A stretch of DNA of 5,445 nucleotides from Oscillospiraceae bacterium (GTDB lineage Bacteria > Bacillota > Clostridia > UBA1381), in contig JAJBTG010000138.1 of assembly GCA_020860985.1 (NCBI GenBank), forward strand, positions 1 to 5,445, written 5' to 3'. The translations under genes and the position numbers were made by a program. Below the pieces are notes generated by a model. That model saw only the letters and a list, made by a program, of their open reading frames with translations, was not told the DNA's origin and searched no databases. Shown here one piece after another: positions 1 to 5,445 of the stretch (the stretch's first letter is position 1; every line of letters begins with the position of its first letter).

Positions 1-1711
1 CGGCAATCGAATCCGACAGCTTAACAAAGCACTTGGGATAATCGCCATTACGGAACAGCCTGCGCGCCGCGCATAAAAGCCGAAGTCCTCTCGCGCCCGA
101 TAAATGCAGCCTTGCCTGAAGAGCTATATTATCGTCAAAGAAAACGCTGTCGCAAAGCGCATTTGAAACCGCCTCGCATTTCCTTACAAGAGCGCCGAAG
201 CGCTCAACCGCGCCCGCGCACTTTTCCTCAAAAAAAGCCACCTGCTCATCAAACGGCATCCTTCCGGTCGCAAAGACGAGTCCCTCGGAAAATTCATTTC
301 CTTTTGCCCAGTCAACACAAATTCGCCGAGCTGTGTGGTAGTATATTTCATCTCCCGCGCGGTCGTCGTCATACTCGCCGTATTTTATGCACGATTGAAA
401 ATAATCGTTATAGCATTCAATAGCTTCAGCGTTTCCGAAATATCTGTCGGAGAAATCCCTTTTAAACTCCTCTATATCCACTTTCCCGCTCAGCCAAATA
501 CGGCTAACAAGATCAAGCATATAAATATGCGGACGGATATTGCCGCAATTTAAAAGCAGATAATCGTCCGCGCCGGCTTTAAACGCTTGGTCAAGCTCAT
601 CATTTACAAATTCGGGCGGATTGCCGAGCAGCGTAAGATGGCTCGACGCCTGCAAATCATGGAAGGTTATATGATAATAAAGCCCGTGCATACCGTCCTC
701 CCTCGGAAGCGACGGAACACGTGGATTGTGCGTGCCGCGTCTGCGCGTAACCATTTTGCCATAGCCATTATCGGACCATATTTTTATAAATTTCTTCGGC
801 AGCTCCAGATAGCCGCCCTCGTAAAGCTCTGTAATTTCACCGTAGAGATATACCGCGCAAACAGGATTCTCTACCTTGTCGCAAATCATCTCATACTGCT
901 TGTCTATAACCCTGCGGATAACCTCCGCACGGCTTTGCGGCGTAACATATTTTGGATCGTTCATCCAAAACGGAGCGTCGCCCTGACCGCGGAAGCCAAG
1001 CGTCCAAACGATTTTTTTGTCCTTATTTTTCTCTATCGCATCCGCCCAAAGCTTATGGAAAAGCTCCGCGTTTGTATCATAGCTTGCCTCCTCGTTCGGA
1101 TATGCTCTGAGAAACATTTCTGACCCCAAAGGCTCGGCATGGTGATGAGTTATATAAAGTCCCATTTCGGAGGCAATGTCAAAATGCTCGCCGCTTCGCG
1201 GCAAATCCGTTCCCGGAATTACCATGTTTCCGTTCAGGCGCAAAAGCGTTTCAAATACGATTTCCCATACCTGTCTTGACGGAGGATACACATCGCTCCA
1301 TCCGATAAGGCACACCTCATCGTTGACGAACCAGCCTCGGTAACGAACGCGCGGTACGGGCGAGATATACTCACCGTCGGGGACTGTTATCCTCTCGGCG
1401 TTTTCAGGCTCCTTTTCCGTCCAGAACCAGAAATTATCAACCCCCAAATATTCTCGGCTTATATGAAGCGCGGCATAAACAACCGCCATCTCGTCCGTAC
1501 AGCGTATGTAGATTTTTCCGCCGCTGATTGAAACAACGAATTGTTCGGGATTTTTGATTTCTTTGTCAAAGTCAAAAACAATATCATCGCCGTCCTTGAA
1601 ATCCGCTCCGAATACCTTAACGAAGTCGCGGTTTAAAATCTTTCGCGCGTGAGCTATTGCCGTTGATTCGCTGTCGGGAAATTTTATTGACGTTTCTTTT
1701 GTTATTTCCAT
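1..1711 (-). CDS. GH115-family glycoside hydrolase (putative xylan alpha-glucuronidase), C-terminus cut by window edge
   Basis: The minus frame is open for 570 codons to the left edge, with no stop. Translation shows a GH115 pattern. An N-terminal GH67N/hexosaminidase-like beta domain (about residues 1-110) contains AVVYAALHISREYLGV. Then come YRGWFVNDE (about 124-132), opening the TIM-barrel part; THHHAEP (188-194), matching the family SHHEPM-type motif; GFRGQGD (239-245); YLYGE (288-292); WSDNGYG (312-318); LYYH (344-347); and a helical region after about 400. Known GH115 enzymes remove 4-O-methyl-glucuronic acid from xylan, but substrate is inferred here. Typical members have about 800-1000 residues, so the rest lies beyond the edge. 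No signal peptide is seen, so the enzyme is probably cytoplasmic and acts on imported oligosaccharides. ATG at 1711 is chosen because GGAGG (1717-1721) lies 5 bases upstream; an in-frame ATG at 1723 has no such site. Family call is firm; exact activity is not. Confidence 0.85.
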   Translation of the reverse strand, partial: MEITKETSIKFPDSESTAIAHARKILNRDFVKVFGADFKDGDDIVFDFDKEIKNPEQFVVSISGGKIYIRCTDEMAVVYAALHISREYLGVDNFWFWTEKEPENAERITVPDGEYISPVPRVRYRGWFVNDEVCLIGWSDVYPPSRQVWEIVFETLLRLNGNMVIPGTDLPRSGEHFDIASEMGLYITHHHAEPLGSEMFLRAYPNEEASYDTNAELFHKLWADAIEKNKDKKIVWTLGFRGQGDAPFWMNDPKYVTPQSRAEVIRRVIDKQYEMICDKVENPVCAVYLYGEITELYEGGYLELPKKFIKIWSDNGYGKMVTRRRGTHNPRVPSLPREDGMHGLYYHITFHDLQASSHLTLLGNPPEFVNDELDQAFKAGADDYLLLNCGNIRPHIYMLDLVSRIWLSGKVDIEEFKRDFSDRYFGNAEAIECYNDYFQSCIKYGEYDDDRAGDEIYYHTARRICVDWAKGNEFSEGLVFATGRMPFDEQVAFFEEKCAGAVERFGALVRKCEAVSNALCDSVFFDDNIALQARLHLSGARGLRLLCAARRLFRNGDYPKCFVKLSDSIA

Positions 1712-1892
1712 ATTTTCCTCCATAATTTTTAGAGCGTGTTCGCATGAATTTTAAGTGTAATTTTGTTCTCTGCAAGGCTAAATTATGCATGAATACCAAC
1801 GTATTTCAAATAATTTTAACAAAGCAGAGAGCAAAATTCTCCGAAAAGACACGCGCATAGGCGCTTATGTGAACATACTCCAATAGTTAATC
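1712..1892 (-). other. Long 5' leader of the GH115 gene
   Basis: This is the inferred untranslated leader, about 180 bases, between the predicted transcription start near 1892 and the ATG at 1711. It contains no convincing gene. Most of it is taken up by the imperfect palindrome at 1734-1854, followed by the ribosome binding site at 1717-1721. I recognise no known riboswitch. The start point is inferred from the -10 box and has not been measured. Confidence 0.5.
1734..1854. repeat. Imperfect ~120-bp palindrome (long hairpin or MITE-like element)
   Basis: Three arm segments occur in matching order around a CAAC centre (1797-1800). Outer arms are GCGTGT at 1734-1739 and ACACGC at 1849-1854. 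Middle arms are 15 bases at 1759-1773 and 1824-1838, matching at 14 of 15 positions. Inner arms are GAATAC at 1791-1796 and GTATTT at 1801-1806, and the AT-rich DNA flanking them is also similar between arms. The left and right halves are unequal in length between the matched blocks. It may be a non-autonomous mobile element, an extragenic palindromic repeat or a structured leader. No transposase or clear target-site duplication is visible. Confidence 0.6.
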
Positions 1893-1898
1893 ACATTA

Positions 1899-1927
1899 AT
1901 TATACTATCTAATTCCAATCCTGTCAA
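1899..1927 (-). promoter_or_regulatory. Sigma-A-type promoter for the GH115 gene
   Basis: Read on the minus strand, a perfect TTGACA -35 box (1922-1927) is followed by a 17-base spacer and a perfect TATAAT -10 box (1899-1904). Transcription would start near 1892 and run toward the glycosidase. The exact consensus and ideal spacing make this the best promoter in the window. Such a strong core promoter suggests that any control by substrate acts through a repressor or through the long leader, but no operator or cre site is clearly recognised. Confidence 0.8.
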
Positions 1928-1951
1928 TGTATTATATTTCCGAAGTATAAT
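1921..1951 (+). promoter_or_regulatory. Probable eno promoter
   Basis: A perfect TATAAT lies at 1946-1951, about 66 bases before the enolase ATG. The best -35 candidate is CTGTCA (1921-1926, 4 of 6 matches to TTGACA) with a long 19-base spacer. It overlaps the -35 box of the divergent GH115 promoter. An alternative -10 box is TATATT at 1933-1938. The leader would be about 60 bases. The weak -35 box and long spacer keep confidence moderate. Confidence 0.45.
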
Positions 1952-1981
1952 TTTCCAAAGCCGGAAGCATACTAAGGATAA

Positions 1982-3289
<1,308 letters not shown>

Positions 3290-3306
3290 CACATTCCTTA
3301 AGCAAG

Positions 3307-3340
3307 CGAAAAAAACTGCCGCACCTTTCGGTGCGGCAGT
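3307..3340 (-). terminator. Rho-independent terminator for the rubrerythrin gene
   Basis: An 11-bp perfect stem (3315-3325 with 3330-3340) closes a four-base loop that reads GAAA on the minus strand. On that strand it is followed at once by a run of seven U residues (3309-3315), giving a textbook terminator about 30 bases after the rubrerythrin stop codon at 3372. In the plus direction the same hairpin follows the enolase stop but has no adjacent U-tract, so it should end eno transcripts poorly if at all. Confidence 0.9.
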
Positions 3341-3371
3341 CGCGCTGTTATCCGTCAGCAATAAAGCATTT

Positions 3372-3911
3372 TTAATAATTTTCGGCTCTCTGCATGAAAT
3401 AGCTCTTCGGGTGAGCGCATACCGGACAAAGCTCCGGCGCTTTCTTTCCTACATGAATATGTCCGCAGTTTGAGCAAATCCATACAATGTCGTTATCCCT
3501 TGAGAAAACAAGACCGCCTTCTATATTCGCAAGCAGCTTTCTGTAGCGTTCCTCATGCTCCTTTTCAATTTCTCCTACGGCTTCAAACAAATAAGCAATA
3601 TTGTCAAATCCCTCCGCTTTCGCCTCCTCGGCAAAGCTCTTGTACATATCCGTCCATTCGTAATTTTCGCCGTCTGCCGCATCGTTAAGATTTTCGACGG
3701 TTCCCGGCACACTGCCGCCGTGCAGAAGCTTGAACCAAATTTTCGCGTGCTCCTTTTCGTTTTTCGCGGTTTCCTCAAATAGGTTTCCTATCTGAACATA
3801 GCCGTCCTTTTTCGCCTTTGAAGCGTAATACAAATACTTTGTATGAGCCTGTGACTCACCGGCAAACGCCGTCATCAAATTTTGTTCTGTTTTAGAACCT
3901 TTAAGTTCCAT
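3372..3911 (-). CDS. rbr: Rubrerythrin
   Basis: Rubrerythrins are cytoplasmic non-haem iron proteins that reduce hydrogen peroxide in anaerobes, taking electrons from rubredoxin or an NADH-linked reductase. The 179-residue product has an N-terminal ferritin-like four-helix domain (about 1-135). Its probable diiron ligands are E19 (AFAGESQAH), E52 and H55 (NEKEHAK), E85 (YEWTDMY) and E116 with H119 ([10 protein letters not shown]). A C-terminal rubredoxin-like domain (about 140-179) has the Fe(Cys)4 motifs C146-x2-C149 and C162-x2-C165. By alignment from memory with Desulfovibrio rubrerythrin, the position of redox-switching Glu97 is D88 here. ATG at 3911 is chosen because AGGAGG (3920-3925) lies 8 bases upstream and the protein then begins [11 protein letters not shown], as in the family. 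An in-frame ATG at 3989 would add 26 atypical residues. It lies 104 bases after the alcohol dehydrogenase stop and may be partly co-transcribed with it. Confidence 0.95.
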   Translation of the reverse strand: MELKGSKTEQNLMTAFAGESQAHTKYLYYASKAKKDGYVQIGNLFEETAKNEKEHAKIWFKLLHGGSVPGTVENLNDAADGENYEWTDMYKSFAEEAKAEGFDNIAYLFEAVGEIEKEHEERYRKLLANIEGGLVFSRDNDIVWICSNCGHIHVGKKAPELCPVCAHPKSYFMQRAENY

Positions 3912-3933
3912 TCCTCTTCCCTCCTGTTTCTTA

Positions 3934-3961
3934 ATTTTAAATCGGAGCAACGCTCCGTCAA
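3934..3961 (-). promoter_or_regulatory. Possible promoter for rubrerythrin
   Basis: On the minus strand TTGACG (3956-3961, 5 of 6) is followed after 16 bases by TAAAAT (3934-3939, 5 of 6). Transcription would begin near 3927, almost at the ribosome binding site (3920-3925), leaving a very short leader. That makes the call tentative. The spacer is filled by a 6-bp dyad and the -35 box lies in a second one. I saw no PerR-like box. Confidence 0.35.
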
Positions 3962-3979
3962 GCTCGCTTGAAACGGAGC
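3943..3979. repeat. Overlapping inverted repeats between adh and rbr
   Basis: Three dyads overlap here: CGGAGC/GCTCCG (3943-3948 and 3952-3957, loop AAC); TCAAGC/GCTTGA (3958-3963 and 3966-3971, loop TC); and GCTCCGT/ACGGAGC (3952-3958 and 3973-3979). The last two stack into one stem of about 12 bp with a two-base bulge. That longer stem shares GCTCCG with the first dyad, so the two structures exclude each other. No U-tract follows on the minus strand, so it is not a standard terminator for the upstream alcohol dehydrogenase gene. Confidence 0.6.
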
Positions 3980-4015
3980 TAGCGGACAATTAACTCCTCA
4001 TTGCTTTTTACCATA

Positions 4016-5197
4016 TCAGAAATCCACTTCTGTTCCGTAATAAGTGCAGGTGAACAGCTTTTCCATCTGCTTCGGCGTGATTGCTCTCGGGTTTGAACCC
4101 GTGCAGGCATCGCCTACGGCAAGCTCCGCGATTGACGCGAGCTTTTCATTAAATTCATCCTCGTTTACGCCAAATTCCTTTAATGTTTTGGGGATATTAA
4201 GCGCTCTGTTAAATTTCTCAATCTTCGCTATCAATGCGTTGACCTGTGATTTTTCCGATGTTCCGCCAAGACCTACACGTCTTGCAATATCCGCGTAACG
4301 GCGCATAGCCTCCGGCTCATGCGAGTTATATTTTATTACATACGGAAGATAGATTGCGTTCGCGCAGCCGTGCGGGATGTGACCTGTTGAGAAAGCCGCG
4401 CCCGTCTTGTGCGCCATTGAGTGGACTATTCCGAGCAGCGCGTTTGAGAATGCCTGACCTGCAAGGCACTGAGCGTAATGCATTTGCTCTCTTGCGTCCA
4501 TATCGCCTATGTATGACTGCGGAAGATAATCGAACACCATCTCGATTGCCTTTATCGCAAGCGGGTCGGTAAACGGTGAATTAAGCGTTGAAACATACGC
4601 CTCAATCGCGTGCGTAAGCGCGTCCATGCCGGTATACGCAACCTGCTTCGGCGGAAGCGTTTCAACCAAAGCCGGATCGACTATTGCAACATCCGGCGTA
4701 ATCTCAAAGTCCGCAAGAGGATACTTAACGCCCTTTGCGTAATCGGTGATAACCGAGAAAGCGGTTACCTCGGTAGCGGTGCCGGACGTCGATGTAATAG
4801 CCGCAAATTTAGCCTTTGTTCTAAGCTTCGGGAAATTGAACGGCGTACACAAATCCTCAAATGTAGTGTCGGGATATTCATAAAATGCCCACATAGCCTT
4901 CGCCGCGTCAATCGGCGAGCCGCCGCCTATCGCGACAATCCAATCCGGCTGAAACTCCGTCATTGCCGCCGCGCCCTTCATAACTGTTTCAACCGACGGG
5001 TCGGGCTCAACTCCCTCAAAAAGCTTAACCTCCATTCCCGCCTCTTTAAGGTATTCCTCTACCTTAGCCAGGAATCCGGCTCTCCTCATTGAGCCGCCGC
5101 CCGTTACAACTATCGCCCTTGTTCCGTCCAAGGTTTTCAGACTTTCAAGCGCGTCCTTTCCGTAATACAAATCTCTCGGTAATGTAAATCTTGCCAT
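4016..5197 (-). CDS. Iron-containing alcohol dehydrogenase (group III, NAD(P)-dependent)
   Basis: This 393-residue protein belongs to the Fe-dependent alcohol dehydrogenase family (FucO, butanol dehydrogenase, C-terminal half of AdhE). Such enzymes reduce aldehydes to alcohols in the cytoplasm and regenerate NAD(P)+. An N-terminal Rossmann-like domain has VVTGGGSMRR (30-39) and the nucleotide-binding IGGGSPIDAAK (90-100). TSTSGTATEVT (135-145) follows. The helical metal domain supplies probable iron ligands D192 and H196 (GMDALTHAIEAY), H259 (GIVHSMAH) and H276 (GHIPHGCANA). Length is normal (about 380-400). Several segments resemble the AdhE alcohol dehydrogenase half, but there is no fused aldehyde dehydrogenase. 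Substrate (ethanol, butanol or other) cannot be decided. ATG at 5197 has AAGGAGG (5206-5212) 8 bases upstream; an in-frame ATG at 5284 would add 29 residues outside the family pattern. Rubrerythrin follows on the same strand. Confidence 0.95.
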   Translation of the reverse strand: MARFTLPRDLYYGKDALESLKTLDGTRAIVVTGGGSMRRAGFLAKVEEYLKEAGMEVKLFEGVEPDPSVETVMKGAAAMTEFQPDWIVAIGGGSPIDAAKAMWAFYEYPDTTFEDLCTPFNFPKLRTKAKFAAITSTSGTATEVTAFSVITDYAKGVKYPLADFEITPDVAIVDPALVETLPPKQVAYTGMDALTHAIEAYVSTLNSPFTDPLAIKAIEMVFDYLPQSYIGDMDAREQMHYAQCLAGQAFSNALLGIVHSMAHKTGAAFSTGHIPHGCANAIYLPYVIKYNSHEPEAMRRYADIARRVGLGGTSEKSQVNALIAKIEKFNRALNIPKTLKEFGVNEDEFNEKLASIAELAVGDACTGSNPRAITPKQMEKLFTCTYYGTEVDF

Positions 5198-5220
5198 TTT
5201 AAAGACCTCCTTAAACTGTA

Positions 5221-5238
5221 CCCCGCATTTTATCGGGG
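5221..5238 (-). promoter_or_regulatory. Small hairpin in the alcohol dehydrogenase leader
   Basis: CCCCG (5221-5225) and CGGGG (5234-5238) form a 5-bp stem with an 8-base AT-rich loop, ending 9 bases upstream of the AAGGAGG site. A second weak dyad, ACCGA/TCGGT (5256-5260 and 5271-5275), lies further upstream. I found no convincing -35/-10 pair for this gene, so its promoter is undetermined. Function of the hairpins is unknown. Confidence 0.35.
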
Positions 5239-5292
5239 AGATGTAATTTATTCCCACCGAAGCGTACACCTCGGTAAAAATCAAAGACCATA

Positions 5293-5336
5293 ACTGAAAA
5301 AATTAAGTGATACCCGCCAAAGGCGGGGACATCTTA
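5293..5336. repeat. Extragenic palindromic repeat, copy 1
   Basis: The unit begins ACTGAAAAAA, continues with TAAGTG, a GC stem CCCGCC/GGCGGG (5313-5318 and 5322-5327, loop AAA), and ends GACATCTTA. The ends TAAG and CTTA are also complementary, so the whole unit is an imperfect palindrome. Copy 2 at 5395-5445 shares the same blocks in the same orientation. On the minus strand the stem is followed, about 10 bases later, by a T-run. This resembles a dispersed intergenic repeat more than a gene-specific signal. Confidence 0.7.
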
Positions 5337-5351
5337 CTTTTAGTTCAATAA

Positions 5352-5364
5352 GGGGCGAAGCCCC
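5352..5364. repeat. GC-rich hairpin
   Basis: GGGGC (5352-5356) pairs with GCCCC (5360-5364) around a GAA loop. It sits between the two palindromic repeat copies. There is no T-run close on either side, so it is not a standard terminator. Confidence 0.55.
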
Positions 5365-5375
5365 GTCATTCAACG

Positions 5376-5401
5376 TTTCAGTGGCGGATTCGCCACTGAA
5401 A
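5376..5401. repeat. 11-bp perfect hairpin between the repeat copies
   Basis: TTTCAGTGGCG (5376-5386) pairs fully with CGCCACTGAAA (5391-5401) around a GATT loop. On the plus strand the stem runs into A residues. On the minus strand it is preceded by a T-run and not followed by one. Its right arm overlaps the first bases of repeat copy 2, so the hairpin and the repeat may form one composite element. It could end a plus-strand or minus-strand transcript only weakly, given the missing U-tract. Confidence 0.6.
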
Positions 5402-5445
5402 AAAGTAAGTGGAACCCGCCGCCTATAGAGGCGGGGGACATCTTA
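5395..5445. repeat. Extragenic palindromic repeat, copy 2 (touches window edge)
   Basis: This matches copy 1 through ACTGAAAAAA, TAAGTG, CCCGCC (5415-5420), GGCGGG (5430-5435) and GACATCTTA at the edge, with a longer loop (GCCTATAGA). Start-to-start spacing of the copies is 102 bases. CTTACTTTT just after copy 1 starts at 5333-5342 and has its complement AAAAGTAAG at 5401-5409, so the DNA between the copies is itself framed by inverted ends. More copies may lie past the edge. Confidence 0.65.

Noticed and set aside
587..1123. Plus-strand open frame of 178 codons
   Set aside because: It is antisense to the GH115 coding frame, shows no recognisable domain, has no good ribosome binding site and is rich in Arg and Ile as expected for a shadow frame.
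1617..1799. Minus-strand 60-codon frame as a leader peptide upstream of GH115
   Set aside because: It starts inside the palindrome and overlaps the GH115 start in another frame. No ribosome binding site or stalling motif was seen, and its basic composition fits chance.
1712..1892. Known riboswitch or T-box in the GH115 leader
   Set aside because: No T-box TGGNACCGCG-like motif or recognised aptamer core was found, and no terminator with a U-tract precedes the start codon.
3912..3989. N-terminal extension of rubrerythrin from ATG at 3989
   Set aside because: The 26 extra residues are not family-like, cross the dyad region, and the ATG at 3911 has a far better ribosome binding site.
4610..5092. 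Plus-strand open frame of 160 codons
   Set aside because: It is antisense to the alcohol dehydrogenase, with Arg/Cys-rich low-information sequence and no family match.
5198..5284. N-terminal extension of the alcohol dehydrogenase from ATG at 5284
   Set aside because: The family start MARFTLPRDLYYG follows a perfect AAGGAGG; the extension would cover that site and the leader hairpin.
5293..5445. Start of a CRISPR array
   Set aside because: Only two imperfect copies of about 45-50 bases with a 58-base palindromic interval; repeat identity and spacer regularity do not fit a CRISPR array.

Overview
The window looks like chromosomal DNA from an anaerobic, fermentative Firmicute of the class Clostridia, plausibly a gut or rumen species. 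The reasons are strong AGGAGG-type ribosome binding sites, sigma-A-like promoters, a rubrerythrin, an iron-dependent alcohol dehydrogenase of the type common in Clostridia, and a hemicellulose-type glycoside hydrolase. Assignment below class level is not possible from this sequence.

Layout. Bases 1-1711 (minus strand) hold most of a GH115-family glycoside hydrolase, cut by the left edge so that its C-terminus is missing. Bases 1712-2017 are a divergent intergenic region. It carries a very good minus-strand promoter, a probable plus-strand promoter whose -35 region overlaps that of the first, and an imperfect palindrome of about 120 bp lying in the glycosidase leader. Enolase (eno) follows on the plus strand (2018-3289) and converges on a minus-strand pair: rubrerythrin (3372-3911) downstream of an iron-containing alcohol dehydrogenase (4016-5197). 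A hairpin between eno and rubrerythrin has its U-tract only for minus-strand transcripts. The last 250 bases (5198-5445), upstream of the alcohol dehydrogenase, have no gene but are rich in palindromes, including two copies of a GC-hairpin repeat; the second copy touches the right edge.

How the genes fit together. The glycosidase would release glucuronic-acid side chains from hemicellulose oligomers. Enolase carries out the penultimate glycolytic step. The alcohol dehydrogenase would reoxidise NAD(P)H by reducing aldehydes. Rubrerythrin would remove peroxide in an oxygen-sensitive cell. These are housekeeping and catabolic genes, and nothing suggests one dedicated pathway.

No convincing new multi-gene system is visible. 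The most interesting material is non-coding: the palindromic leader element, the overlapping divergent promoters, the dyads in front of rubrerythrin and the repeat cluster at the right edge.
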